64,000 bases of DNA from Hymenobacter rubripertinctus. GTDB taxonomy: Bacteria > Bacteroidota > Bacteroidia > Cytophagales > Hymenobacteraceae. How positions within the stretch are numbered: the first letter of the stretch is position 1; every line of letters starts with the position of its first letter. The notes below the pieces were generated by a model. That model ran no database searches and was not told where the DNA came from. It worked only from the letters and a program-made list of their open reading frames with translations. Location of the stretch: positions 1 through 64,000 of the forward strand of contig NZ_QYCN01000024.1 in the NCBI RefSeq assembly GCF_003583925.1. Direction: 5' to 3'. Shown here piece after piece: positions 15,272-25,145 of this stretch. Position numbers and translations under genes: made by a program.

Positions 15272-17074
15272 ATGCTAAAACTGATTGCCGCCCTCCGCTT
15301 TGCTTTTCTAGTGCTCATCACGCTTGTGCTGGCCTCCCCGGCTGGTTGGGCTCAGTCGGGCGAAATACCGCCCAAGCGGGAGCTGCGGGGCGTCTGGATT
15401 GCCACGGTGGAGAACATCGACTGGCCCAGCAGCCGCAACCTGAGTTCCGAGCAGCAGCGCCGCGAGTACCGCCGCATGCTCGACGACCACCAGCGTAGCG
15501 GCATCAACGCGGTATTCGTGCAGGTGCGGCCCGCTTCCGATGCCTTCTATAAGAGCGAACTGGAGCCCTGGAGCAAGTGGCTGACCGGCACCCAGGGCCA
15601 GGCCCCAGCGCCCTACTACGACCCGCTGCCGTTTCTCATTGAGGAGGCCCACAACCGGGGTATGGAGTTCCACGCCTGGTTCAACCCTTACCGGGCCACC
15701 ATGGACACGCTCAGCCGCCGCCTCGCGGCCGGCCACCCCTACCGCCGCCACCCCGAGTGGTTTATCCGCTTTTCGGGCAAGCTGCTCTACAACCCCGGCC
15801 TGCCCGAAGTGCGCCAGTATATCAACCGCGTCATTCTGGACGTGGTGAGCCGTTACGACATCGACGGGGTGCATTTCGACGACTATTTTTACCCCTACCC
15901 GGAGGCTAGGCAGGTGATCCATGACGAGGATGCCTACGCCCGCTTCAACCCCGACGGCCTGAAGCTGGCCGACTGGCGGCGGCAGAACGTGAACCTGCTC
16001 ATCCGCGACCTGCACGAATCCATCAGCCAGACCAAGCGCTGGGTGAAGTTCGGCATCTCGCCCTTCGGCGTGTGGCGCAACCAGAACACCGACCCTAATG
16101 GCTCCGATACCCGCGCCTTCGAGGGCTACGACGGCCTGTACGCCGATGCGCTGGAATGGACCCGCCAGGGCTGGGTCGATTACGTGCTGCCCCAGCTCTA
16201 CTGGAGCACCGGCTTCAAGGTGGCCCGCTATCCGGTGTTGGTGGAGTGGTGGGCCCGCAACGCCAACAACCGCCACGTGTATATCGGGCAGGGGGCTTAC
16301 CGGATGCTCGAAAACACCCGCGCCGACACCATCTGGCGCAACCCCCGCGAGCTGCCCCGGCAGGTGCGCCTGAACCGCACGTTCCCGGCCGAAATCCAGG
16401 GCAGCGTGTTCTTTAGCTCAAAATCGTTGATGGCCAACGCCCTGCACACCACCGATTCGCTGCGCCAGCACGAGTTTCGCTACCCGGCCCTGCCACCCGT
16501 AATGCCCTGGCTCGATGCCGTGCCGCCGCTACCACCCCTACAGCTCCTGCTCACGGCCACCCGGTCGGCCAACGTACTTACCTGGCAACCCGCCCCGCCC
16601 GCCCCCGACGGCGACCAAGCGGCTTACTACGCCCTCTACCGCTTCACGCCTGAGCAAACGCCCCGCCCCGACGACCCGCGCAACCTGCTGGCCCTGGTGC
16701 GCCCCCGCGCCGGCTACGGCCTGGCCTTCACCGATACCACCGCCCGCCCCGGCGAGGCCTACGCCTATTACCTCACCGCCCTCGACCGCCTGCACAACGA
16801 AAGCCGCCCGGTGTGGGTGCGCACCACCGGCCGCGCCGCCGAAATCATCGTGGCCCAGGCTCCACCCGAGCCGCAACCGGCACCAACTCCCGCACCTCCG
16901 GCCGCGCCGGTGCCGGCCGCTGCTGCCGAGCCAGCTCCGGTAGCGGTGGCCCGGCCCGCTACCCGTCCGGCTGCCACCCGCCCCGGCGCCGCCCAGGCCC
17001 CCACCAAGGTCAAGGTGAAAACCAAAACCAAAAAGCGCAGGGGCTTCTTCGAGCGGTTATTCGGGGGCAGATAG
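15272..17074 (+). CDS. GHL10-family glycosyl hydrolase (YngK/DigH-like), exported
   Basis: 600 residues with a signal peptide (LVLITLVLASPAGWAQ). The GHL10 (PF02638-type) barrel runs about residues 35-400: KRELRGVWIATVENIDWPSS, INAVFVQVRPASDAFYKSEL, GMEFHAWFNPYRA, DIDGVHFDDYFYPYPE (acidic pair in FDDYF), GISPFGVWRNQNTDP, YVLPQLYW. A fibronectin-III-like part follows (about 415-525), then a Pro/Ala linker and a very basic tail (KVKVKTKTKKRRGFFERLFG). A characterised relative, E. coli DigH, cleaves denuded peptidoglycan glycans. The neighbouring NagB-LmbE and acyltransferase genes fit amino-sugar metabolism. Location is periplasmic or surface. Confidence 0.85.
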   Translation: MLKLIAALRFAFLVLITLVLASPAGWAQSGEIPPKRELRGVWIATVENIDWPSSRNLSSEQQRREYRRMLDDHQRSGINAVFVQVRPASDAFYKSELEPWSKWLTGTQGQAPAPYYDPLPFLIEEAHNRGMEFHAWFNPYRATMDTLSRRLAAGHPYRRHPEWFIRFSGKLLYNPGLPEVRQYINRVILDVVSRYDIDGVHFDDYFYPYPEARQVIHDEDAYARFNPDGLKLADWRRQNVNLLIRDLHESISQTKRWVKFGISPFGVWRNQNTDPNGSDTRAFEGYDGLYADALEWTRQGWVDYVLPQLYWSTGFKVARYPVLVEWWARNANNRHVYIGQGAYRMLENTRADTIWRNPRELPRQVRLNRTFPAEIQGSVFFSSKSLMANALHTTDSLRQHEFRYPALPPVMPWLDAVPPLPPLQLLLTATRSANVLTWQPAPPAPDGDQAAYYALYRFTPEQTPRPDDPRNLLALVRPRAGYGLAFTDTTARPGEAYAYYLTALDRLHNESRPVWVRTTGRAAEIIVAQAPPEPQPAPTPAPPAAPVPAAAAEPAPVAVARPATRPAATRPGAAQAPTKVKVKTKTKKRRGFFERLFGGR

Positions 17075-17189
17075 ATAGGGCAGGGGCGTGTTGCGTGGGC
17101 AGCAGTGCAATTTTGATAAGTGCGGGTAAAGAAGCAACTTCCCCGGGTCCGGAAGCAAGTTCCGGGGTTGCTCCTAACCCATCCGCGCC

Positions 17190-19121
17190 ATGCCCACTGC
17201 TGCCCCCCGCGTCCCCGTCCGCACCTTCCCCGACTCCGAACTGGCCTCCGCCCAGGTGGCTCGCGAGCTGGCCGACTTCATCCGGGAGCGGGCCGCCGCC
17301 GGCCAGACGGCCGTGGTGGGGCTGGCCACCGGCTCGTCGCCGACCCGCGTGTACGAGGAGCTCGTGCGCCTGCACCAGCAGGAGGGGCTCAGCTTTCAGA
17401 ACGTGGTCAGCTTCAACCTCGACGAGTATTACCCCATGGCCCCCGACTCGTTGCAGAGCTACGTGCGCTTCATGCACGAGTACCTGTTCGACCACGTGGA
17501 TATCCGCCCCGAAAACATCCACATTCCCGATGGCACGGTGCTGCCTGAACAGGTAGCTGACTACTGTCGCGACTACGAGGCGCAGATTGTGGCTGCCGGG
17601 GGCATCGACTGGCAGCTGCTGGGCATCGGGCGCACGGGCCACATCGGCTTCAACGAGCCCGGTTCGGGATCCGGCTCGCGCACCCGCCTCATCACCCTCG
17701 ACCACATCACGCGCACCGACGCAGCCTCCGATTTTTACGGCGAGGAAAACGTGCCCCGCCGGGCCCTCACGATGGGCGTAGGTACCATTCTGGAAGCCCG
17801 CCACGTGGTGCTGCTGGCCTGGGGCGAGGGCAAGGCCGCGGTGGTGAAACGCCTGGTGGAAGGCGAGCCCACCGACACCGTGCCGGCTACCTACCTGCAG
17901 CACCACCCGGCCGTGCAAGTGGTGCTCGATGAGGCCGCCGCCGCCGAGCTCAGCCCCCGCAAAACGCCCTGGCTGGCCGGTGAAACCTGCGACTGGCAGC
18001 AGCCGGCCCTCGTGCGCAAAGCCGTAACCTGGCTGGCCCGGCTGGTAGAAAAGCCCATCCTCAAGCTGCTCGACGAAGACTACAACGAAAACGGCCTCTC
18101 GGAGCTGCTGGCCGAATCGGAAGGGCAGGCCTACGCCATTAATATCCGGGTTTTCAACGAGCTCCAGCACACTATTACCGGCTGGCCCGGCGGCAAGCCC
18201 GACGCCGACGATACCCTGCGCCCCGAGCGGGCCGCGCCCTTCCCCAAGCGGGTGCTCATCTTCTCGCCCCACCCCGACGACGACGTGATTTCGATGGGCG
18301 GCACGCTGCTGCGCCTCGTCGATCAGGGCCACGAGGTGCACGTGGCCTACCAAACCTCGGGCAACATTGCCGTGTTCGATGAGGAAGTCGTGCGCTTTGC
18401 CGAGTTCGTGGCCGATTACGACGAGCTGTTTCGGTTTGATGACCAGCCCGCTGAGAACCTGTACCAGCGGGTGGCCGACTTCCTCAAAACCAAGGAGCCC
18501 GGCCAGGTCGATTCGGCCGAAGTCCAGCAGATCAAGGGCCTCATCCGGCGCGGGGAAGCCAAGAGCGCGTTGCGCCACGCCGGCCTCGACCCCGATACCC
18601 GCGCCCATTTCCAGGAGCTGCCTTTCTACGAAACCGGCCGGGTGCGCAAAAAGCCCTTGGGCGAGGAGGACATCCGCCTGACCGTGGAGCTGCTGGAAAA
18701 GCTGCGGCCCCACCAGATTTTCGCGGCCGGCGACCTGTCCGACCCCCACGGTACCCACCGCGTGTGCCTGGCCGCCATCATGCAGGCCGTGCAGCGGCTG
18801 CACGCGCAAGAAACCGACTGGCTCACCGATTGCCGGGTGTGGCTTTACCGCGGGGCCTGGCAGGAGTGGGACGTGGACCAGATTGAAATGGCCGTACCGC
18901 TAAGCCCCCAGGAACTCACGCGCAAGCGCCGGGCCATCTTCAAGCACCAGAGCCAGAAAGACCGCCCCCTGTTTCCGGGCGCCGACCAGCGCGAGTTCTG
19001 GCAGCGCGCCGAGGCCCGCAACCGCACCACCGCCCGCCTCTACGACCAGCTCGGCCTGCCCGAGTACGAGGGCATCGAGGCGTTTGTGCAGTGGGATTTT
19101 CAAGGCGCATCTGAGGCGTAA
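17190..19121 (+). CDS. nagB: Glucosamine-6-phosphate deaminase-like / LmbE deacetylase fusion
   Basis: 643 residues with two domains. The N-terminal NagB/sugar-isomerase domain (about 1-290) has VGLATGSSPTRVYEELVRLH, NLDEYYPMAP and GIGRTGHIGFNEPGSG, the sites of phosphate binding and catalysis in glucosamine-6-phosphate deaminase (glucosamine-6-P to fructose-6-P plus ammonia). The C-terminal PIG-L/LmbE domain (about 345-640) begins RVLIFSPHPDDDVISMGG, the zinc-binding AHPDD motif of N-acetylglucosamine deacetylases, with DPHGTHR further on. The fusion is common in Bacteroidota and would couple deacetylation with deamination. It is cytoplasmic and sits between the GHL10 hydrolase and susC. Confidence 0.9.
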   Translation: MPTAAPRVPVRTFPDSELASAQVARELADFIRERAAAGQTAVVGLATGSSPTRVYEELVRLHQQEGLSFQNVVSFNLDEYYPMAPDSLQSYVRFMHEYLFDHVDIRPENIHIPDGTVLPEQVADYCRDYEAQIVAAGGIDWQLLGIGRTGHIGFNEPGSGSGSRTRLITLDHITRTDAASDFYGEENVPRRALTMGVGTILEARHVVLLAWGEGKAAVVKRLVEGEPTDTVPATYLQHHPAVQVVLDEAAAAELSPRKTPWLAGETCDWQQPALVRKAVTWLARLVEKPILKLLDEDYNENGLSELLAESEGQAYAINIRVFNELQHTITGWPGGKPDADDTLRPERAAPFPKRVLIFSPHPDDDVISMGGTLLRLVDQGHEVHVAYQTSGNIAVFDEEVVRFAEFVADYDELFRFDDQPAENLYQRVADFLKTKEPGQVDSAEVQQIKGLIRRGEAKSALRHAGLDPDTRAHFQELPFYETGRVRKKPLGEEDIRLTVELLEKLRPHQIFAAGDLSDPHGTHRVCLAAIMQAVQRLHAQETDWLTDCRVWLYRGAWQEWDVDQIEMAVPLSPQELTRKRRAIFKHQSQKDRPLFPGADQREFWQRAEARNRTTARLYDQLGLPEYEGIEAFVQWDFQGASEA

Positions 19122-19273
19122 GCCCGCCGGTTAAGTGCTGCCCTGATGGGGGCAGGGAACGGTTGGGGGGAGGTGGCGCCGAAAAATCAGGTAAAACTAT
19201 ATATTACAGAAGGTTTACCGCCGGTTTGCCGGGCGGAAGACCTGCGTTCTTTTCCGCTCCAAATCCTACTCCT

Positions 19274-22200
19274 ATGCTCCACCACTACTTTACGCCCGGG
19301 CGGCTGTTGCTGCTGGGCGGGCTGGCCGTGCTGCCGCTGGCGGCGGCCCGCGCCCAAACCAGCCAGCCCTACACGTTGCAGGGCCGCATAACCGATGAGC
19401 GGGGCCAGGGCCTGCCGGGCGTGACGGTGCTGCTGGCCGGCACCACCCTGGGCACCGCCACCGACGCCGAGGGCAACTACCAGCTCACCCTCAATCAGGC
19501 CCCCGGCCCGTACCGGCTCACGCTCTCAGCCATCGGCTTCAAAACTGAAACCCGGGCCATCACGCTCGGCACCAGCACCGCAGTAGTCACCAACGTCACG
19601 CTCAACTCGGCCAGCCAGGCCCTCGACAACGTGGTAGTTATCGGCTCGACGGTGAGCGTGAACCGCCGCGAGCTGGGCAACGCTATTACGGTAGTGGACG
19701 GGGCGCAGCTGCAAAAAACGGGCACCGGGCAGCTGCTCAACGCCTTGCAGGGCAAGGTGGCCGGAGCCCAGATAACCCAGAACTCGGGCGACCCCTCCGG
19801 CTCCATGTCCATCAAGTTGCGCGGCATTACCTCGCTTTCGGGCTCCTCCGACCCGCTGTACGTGATTGACGGCGTCATCGTGAGCAACCAGAGCACCAAC
19901 GTGTCGCAGCGGGTCCTGAGCAACGACATCGGGGTGGCCAACCCCGGCCAGAACCGCCTGGCCGACATCAACCCCAACGACATCGAGAGCCTGAACGTGC
20001 TGAACGGGGCCGCCGCCGCCGCCATCTACGGCTCGCGGGCTTCCAATGGCGTCGTTATCATTACCACCAAGCGCGGCAAGTCGGGCGCCCCGCGGGTGTC
20101 GGCCTACACCAGCTTCCAGCTGAACGAGCTGCGCAAATCGGTGCCCGTGAATACCTACGGTAAGCAGTTCGGCTTCCAGGGGCTGCGGCTGTACACGATT
20201 GGGGGCATTTCGCCGGCCCAGATAGCGGCCAACCCCGGCACGACCACCACCCCGGTAACCCGCGCCAACGCCACCACCCAACTGGCCAGCAACCTCGTGG
20301 ATGTGCCGCGCTACGACTATTTCAAGGAGATATTCCGCACCGCCTCCGGCACCGACAACGGGGTGTCGATTTCGGGCGGCTCCGAGCGCACCCAGTACTT
20401 CGTGTCGGCGGGCTACCTGAAAAACCAGGGCATCATCAAGGACACCGACTTCACGCGCTACAACCTGCGCGCCCGCGTCGATCAGCGCCTGACCAGCTGG
20501 GCCAAGGTGTCGGCCGGGGTGAGCTACATCAACAGCTCAGCCAGCGAGAAGGCCAACGGCAACGTGTTCTACAGCCCCATCAACGCCATCAACATCACCA
20601 ACAACATCTACGACATCACCCGGCGCGACAGCAACGGCAACCTGCTGGCCGTCGAGCCCACCCGCGTCAACCCGCTCTCGACGATCGAGGACATGAAGTT
20701 CACGCAGGCCACCAACCGCACCATCAGTGACCTGCAAGTGAACCTGACGCCGTTCAAGGGCTTCAGCTTCGACTACATTCTGGGCGTTGATGCCTACTCG
20801 CAGGTCGGGCAGGGCTACATCCGGCCCTATCCGTACCAGGCCACGGCGGGCCTGCCGGCGGCCCGCTACCCCGATGGGTTTGCCTCCGACGCCAACAACA
20901 CCGAAATCAACCTCAACTCCGACGTCAACCTGGGCTACGAGTACAATTTCTCGGAGGATTTCAAGCTCAACCTGCGGGCCGGCTACAACTACCAGTACCT
21001 GCGCAACTCGCTGGCCACCCAGCAGGGCCAGTTCCTGACTCCCTTCATCACCACCGTGCGGGGGGCCTCCTCGGCCAGCGTGCAGGCCGATTACTCGCTG
21101 GCCCAGTCGGACTTAAACGGGTTCTACGGCCAGGCCACCGTGGGCTACCGCAACCTGGCCTTCCTGACCGGGGCATTGCGCCGCGACGGCTCGTCGCGCT
21201 TTTCCAGCTCCGAAACCAACCAGTACTACCCTAAAGTCAGCGGCTCGCTGGTGCTCTCCGATTTGGGGGCGTGGCAGAACGCGGCCTTCGCCCAAACCTT
21301 TAACACGCTCAAGCTGCGGGCCAGCTACGGCGACGCGGGCAACCTGAACGGCATCGGCCCCTACGACCGCCTCTACCAGTTCAATGCCGTGCCCTTCCCG
21401 CGCAATGCCCTGGTGCCGGGGGCGCAGCTGGCCAACAACCGCGTCCGCCCCGAGCGCCTCAACGAGCTGGAGGGTGGGGTGGACCTGGGCTTTTTCGGCG
21501 ACCGGCTGGGTCTGAGCGTGACGGTATACCGCCAGAAGATTACCGACCTGGTGGTGGCCCGCAACCTGGCCCCCACCACCGGCGGCTCGTCCATCATCGA
21601 CAACGTGGGCACCATGGAAAACAAGGGCCTGGAGGTGCTGCTCAACGGTACGGCCATCCGCACCACCGATTTCTCGTGGGACATGACGGCCGTGTTCAGC
21701 CGCAACCGCAACAAAGTGCTGAGCCTGCCCGGCTCGAACGGCAACGTGCAGGCAATAGCCATTTCCAACTCGGCCGGCGCGCCGGTGTACCTGCTCCAGG
21801 GGCAGCCGGCGGGCGTGTTCTACGGCTCGACCTACGCCCGCAACCCCGACGGCTCGCTGCTGCTCACTTCCCAGGGCTTCCCGCAGGATGAGCGCACCAG
21901 CGGCCAGGCCCCGGGCTCGGTGAGCTACGTGCCCTCGCGCGGGGCCGACGGCCAGCCCAGCTACGCGCCCGGTACCACCGTGGCCCAGGCCATCATCGGC
22001 AACCCCAACCCCGACTGGACCGGCTCGTTCTCCACCAACTTTACCTACAAAAAGCTGGGCCTGCGGGTGCTGCTTGATGCGGTGCAGGGCGTGGACGTGT
22101 TCAATGCCGACAAGCGCACCCGTCAGGGTGTGGGCCTGGGCGATTTGGCTGAGAAAGAGCTGCGCGGCGAACTGCCCCGGGGCTACATTTTCGCCATCTA

Positions 22201-22465
22201 CAACACCCAGCAGTTCCGCGTCGATGATGGCTCGTACGTGAAGCTGCGCGAAGTGGCCCTGAGCTACGGGCTGCCTACGTTCAGCAAGTACATCAGCGCC
22301 CTCGACCTCTCGCTGATCGGGCGCAACCTCTATTCCTGGGACAACTACAACGGCTTCGACCCCGAAACCAGCGCCGGCGGCTCGTCGGATTTGCTGCGGG
22401 CCATTGACTTCGGCAACGTGCCCATCCCGCGCTCCTACCAAATCCGCCTGGCGGCCACCTTCTAG
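19274..22465 (+). CDS. SusC/RagA-type TonB-linked outer-membrane transporter
   Basis: A 1063-residue protein starting at ATG 19274, which gives a signal peptide (LLLLGGLAVLPLAAARAQ). A carboxypeptidase-regulatory-like domain follows (LQGRITDERGQGLPGVTVLL, about 35-115), then the plug (KVAGAQITQNSGDP, SDPLYVIDGVIV, ASNGVVIITTKRG) and a 22-strand barrel with a terminal aromatic strand (PIPRSYQIRLAATF). SusC-type proteins pump oligosaccharides or peptides across the outer membrane with a SusD lid, powered by TonB. susD follows after 12 bases. The substrate is not encoded in the motifs, but upstream genes point to amino sugars. Confidence 0.95.
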   Translation: MLHHYFTPGRLLLLGGLAVLPLAAARAQTSQPYTLQGRITDERGQGLPGVTVLLAGTTLGTATDAEGNYQLTLNQAPGPYRLTLSAIGFKTETRAITLGTSTAVVTNVTLNSASQALDNVVVIGSTVSVNRRELGNAITVVDGAQLQKTGTGQLLNALQGKVAGAQITQNSGDPSGSMSIKLRGITSLSGSSDPLYVIDGVIVSNQSTNVSQRVLSNDIGVANPGQNRLADINPNDIESLNVLNGAAAAAIYGSRASNGVVIITTKRGKSGAPRVSAYTSFQLNELRKSVPVNTYGKQFGFQGLRLYTIGGISPAQIAANPGTTTTPVTRANATTQLASNLVDVPRYDYFKEIFRTASGTDNGVSISGGSERTQYFVSAGYLKNQGIIKDTDFTRYNLRARVDQRLTSWAKVSAGVSYINSSASEKANGNVFYSPINAINITNNIYDITRRDSNGNLLAVEPTRVNPLSTIEDMKFTQATNRTISDLQVNLTPFKGFSFDYILGVDAYSQVGQGYIRPYPYQATAGLPAARYPDGFASDANNTEINLNSDVNLGYEYNFSEDFKLNLRAGYNYQYLRNSLATQQGQFLTPFITTVRGASSASVQADYSLAQSDLNGFYGQATVGYRNLAFLTGALRRDGSSRFSSSETNQYYPKVSGSLVLSDLGAWQNAAFAQTFNTLKLRASYGDAGNLNGIGPYDRLYQFNAVPFPRNALVPGAQLANNRVRPERLNELEGGVDLGFFGDRLGLSVTVYRQKITDLVVARNLAPTTGGSSIIDNVGTMENKGLEVLLNGTAIRTTDFSWDMTAVFSRNRNKVLSLPGSNGNVQAIAISNSAGAPVYLLQGQPAGVFYGSTYARNPDGSLLLTSQGFPQDERTSGQAPGSVSYVPSRGADGQPSYAPGTTVAQAIIGNPNPDWTGSFSTNFTYKKLGLRVLLDAVQGVDVFNADKRTRQGVGLGDLAEKELRGELPRGYIFAIYNTQQFRVDDGSYVKLREVALSYGLPTFSKYISALDLSLIGRNLYSWDNYNGFDPETSAGGSSDLLRAIDFGNVPIPRSYQIRLAATF

Positions 22466-22477
22466 CCTTCTTTCGTC

Positions 22478-23776
22478 ATGAAAAAGATACTGCTGTTTTT
22501 CGTCGCCGGCACGCTTGTGCTGGGCGGCTGCAACAAGGAATATTTCAATCCCAGCACCGTGAGCCAGGACCAGGCCGTGAGTTCGGCCGAGGGCCTGACA
22601 CTGCTCTGCAACGGCTTGCAGGCCCGCTACAGCACGGGCGGGCTGGTGAGCGTGCTCTACAACAAAGTGGCCCTGAGCGGCCTGAGCACCCGCGAAATGA
22701 TGATTCTCAATCAGGGCAACGTGGATGAGAACAACATTGCCACGGGCGGGGCCAGCGTGGTGAACGACAACGCCGTGGTGCGCAACTTCTGGACCACGGC
22801 CCAGCTGGTGCGGGCCAACGCCGATTTGGTGCTGGCCAACGTGAACAACGCCAACGACCCCGGCACCCGCAGCGGCCTGGTGGCCTACGCCAGTATTTTC
22901 CGGGCCCTGACGCTGGGCGACATGGCCCAGTTCTTTGAGCAGACGTCGCTTTCGACGGGCGAAAACGCCCCGTTCGTGCCCCGCCAGGAGGCGTTGCGCA
23001 GCGCCGTGGCCCAGCTCGAAACGGCCGCCGCCCAGCTGGCGGCCACGCCGGTATCGGGGGAGTTCACGAGCCGCATCGTGCCCGGCATCGACCTGGCCAA
23101 CACCTTGCAAGCCCTGATTGCTCGCTACAGCCTCGTGCTCGGCGACTACGACAAGGCCCTGGCCGCCGCCGGCCGTGTGAACCTGAGCAGCCGCTCGGTG
23201 TTCAACTTCAACGTTAATGCCCGCAACCCGCTCTTCGACGTGGTGTTCGGCAACCGCAACATCTTCGAGCCTACCAATGTGAATTTGGGCCTGACCGGGC
23301 CATTGGCTCCCAGCCCCGACGATAAGCGCATTCCGTTTCTGGTGCGGGCCGCGCCGCTGCCCACCCAGAACCGCGGGTTGGGTTTCTACACCGCCAACGA
23401 CGCACCAATTCCGGTGTACGTGCCGGGCGAAATGCTGCTGATCCGGGCCGAGGCCTACGCCCGCAAAAGCGACCTGGCCAACGCCGTGACTGAGCTCAAC
23501 AAGGTGCTCACCAAGCAGCCGGCCCAAGACGCGTTCGGCCTCGGGGCCGGCCTGCCCGCTTATTCGGGTCCGCTCACGGCCGATGCCGTGCTGCTCGAAA
23601 TCCTGCGCAACCGTTCCATTGAACTGGCTTTCCAGGGTTTCCGGCTCGGCGACAGCCGCCGCTTTGGGCGGCCGGGGCCGGGGCAGCCGGGGGCCGAGCG
23701 CAACCGCAATTTCTACCCCTACCCGCGCATCGAGCGCGAAAACAACGGCAACACGCCCCCTGACCCAGCCAATTAA
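22478..23776 (+). CDS. SusD/RagB-type surface lipoprotein
   Basis: 432 residues with a lipoprotein signal (LLFFVAGTLVLGGC, Cys18). The helical TPR-rich body typical of SusD (QALIARYSLVLGDYDKALAA, then EMLLIRAEAYARKSDLANAV) and the C-terminal RNRSIELAFQGFRLGDSRRF segment are clear. It is somewhat short for the family (often about 480-550). It lies 12 bases after susC and forms with it the transporter lid that captures ligand on the cell surface. A short intergenic stretch leads to the acyltransferase genes, which may be in the same transcript. Confidence 0.92.
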   Translation: MKKILLFFVAGTLVLGGCNKEYFNPSTVSQDQAVSSAEGLTLLCNGLQARYSTGGLVSVLYNKVALSGLSTREMMILNQGNVDENNIATGGASVVNDNAVVRNFWTTAQLVRANADLVLANVNNANDPGTRSGLVAYASIFRALTLGDMAQFFEQTSLSTGENAPFVPRQEALRSAVAQLETAAAQLAATPVSGEFTSRIVPGIDLANTLQALIARYSLVLGDYDKALAAAGRVNLSSRSVFNFNVNARNPLFDVVFGNRNIFEPTNVNLGLTGPLAPSPDDKRIPFLVRAAPLPTQNRGLGFYTANDAPIPVYVPGEMLLIRAEAYARKSDLANAVTELNKVLTKQPAQDAFGLGAGLPAYSGPLTADAVLLEILRNRSIELAFQGFRLGDSRRFGRPGPGQPGAERNRNFYPYPRIERENNGNTPPDPAN

Positions 23777-23832
23777 TGGGGAGCGGTTAGCTCAAGGGAC
23801 GGCCCTTCAGCTAACCGCTTCAGCCTACTAAT

Positions 23833-25014
23833 ATGACCACCGTCACCACCCAGACCGCCCTTGAAACCACCGGCGCACTGCCGCTGGCCGAAGCCTCCCA
23901 GCCGGGCCGCCTCCTCTCACTCGACGTGTTCCGGGGCCTCACGGTGGCGGCCATGATTCTGGTGAACAACCCCGGCGACTGGGGCCACATTTACGCGCCC
24001 CTGGAGCACGCCGAGTGGCACGGCTGCACGCCCACCGACCTGATTTTCCCGTTTTTCCTGTTCATCGTGGGCGTGAGCATCACGTATGCGCTGGGCTCGG
24101 CGAAACGGGCGACGGCCCGGCACGCGGCCCTGCTGGGACGGGTGGCGCGGCGGGCGGCGGTGCTGTTCGGGTTGGGCCTGTTGATGGCCTTGCAGCCGAA
24201 GTTCGACTTTGCCCACGTGCGCATTATGGGCGTGCTGCCGCGGATTGCGCTGGTGTTTCTGGTCTGCGGAACGGTGTTCGTGAAAACGGGCTGGCGCACG
24301 CAGCTGGGGCTATTGGCGACGCTGCTCATCGGCTACAACGTGCTGCTGCAACTGGTGCCCGTACCCGGTTTCGGCCTGCCCAACCTGGAGCCCGCCACCA
24401 ACCTCGGGGCCTGGCTGGATAGAACGGTGCTGGGCGAAAACCACCTCTGGGTGCAAAGCAAAACCTGGGACCCGGAGGGTCTGCTCAGCACCCTGCCCGC
24501 CATCGGGACCGGATTGCTGGGGCTGCTGGCAGGCCAGTGGCTGCGCCGCCCGCAGCCCGAAACGGCCAGCCGGGTGGTGTGGCTGCTGCTGGCCAGCGGC
24601 GCGGCCAGCATGCTCGGGCTCGTCTGGAACCTGTGGCTGCCCATCAATAAAAGCCTTTGGACGAGCTCCTACGTGCTCTATACCGGCGGGCTGGCCGGCG
24701 CGGCGCTGGCGGCCCTGTACTGGCTCTGCGACGTGCAGGGCTGGCGCGGCTGGCTCACCCGCTTCGGCCGCGTGTACGGCGTGAATGCCATCACCGTGTT
24801 CTTTCTCTCGGGCGTTATCGCGCGCTGGCTGAACATGCTGCAAGTGCCCACTGAATCGGGTGAAGTCCCGGCCAAAACCTGGCTTTACGAGCGGTTTTTT
24901 ACACCTTTTTTTAGTCCCGTCAACGCCTCGCTGGCCGGGGCGCTGGCCTGCGTGCTCATCTGGTACGCGGTGCTCTGGCTCATGCACCGGCGCAACATCA
25001 TCGTCAAAGTCTGA
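23833..25014 (+). CDS. NagX/HGSNAT-like transmembrane acyltransferase (DUF5009 type), copy 1
   Basis: 393 residues, about ten membrane helices. The N-terminal signature SLDVFRGLTVAAMILVNNPG and the loop HAEWHGCTPTDLIFPFFLF are diagnostic of the heparan-alpha-glucosaminide N-acetyltransferase/NagX family, where the conserved His of the HAxWxG loop accepts acetyl from CoA and passes it to a glucosamine across the membrane. Also seen are MGVLPRIALVFLVCG and YGVNAITVFFLSG. In proteobacterial GlcNAc-use operons NagX-like proteins accompany nag genes. Here it follows susD by 56 bases. The paralogue at 25888 shares a nearly identical stretch. Confidence 0.88.
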   Translation: MTTVTTQTALETTGALPLAEASQPGRLLSLDVFRGLTVAAMILVNNPGDWGHIYAPLEHAEWHGCTPTDLIFPFFLFIVGVSITYALGSAKRATARHAALLGRVARRAAVLFGLGLLMALQPKFDFAHVRIMGVLPRIALVFLVCGTVFVKTGWRTQLGLLATLLIGYNVLLQLVPVPGFGLPNLEPATNLGAWLDRTVLGENHLWVQSKTWDPEGLLSTLPAIGTGLLGLLAGQWLRRPQPETASRVVWLLLASGAASMLGLVWNLWLPINKSLWTSSYVLYTGGLAGAALAALYWLCDVQGWRGWLTRFGRVYGVNAITVFFLSGVIARWLNMLQVPTESGEVPAKTWLYERFFTPFFSPVNASLAGALACVLIWYAVLWLMHRRNIIVKV

Positions 25015-25145
25015 CCACGGATTGGCGCGGGTTTTAACGGATTTAGCTTTGCTGTTCTTCGGTTCACGGATTTTGCAGACGGGGTGAGGGGCTCCACGCG
25101 GGTGGGAGTGGGGTGCGAAACGGCAATATTTCGTACCTCTGTGGC

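Noticed and set aside
17010..18809. 599-codon antisense frame over the NagB-LmbE gene
   Set aside because: Opposite strand of a clear two-domain enzyme; low-complexity His/Val-rich translation without motifs.
21113..23527. 804-codon open frame antisense to susC/susD
   Set aside because: It mirrors the coding strand of susC and susD with no start signal or recognisable domain; long antisense frames are expected in GC-rich DNA.
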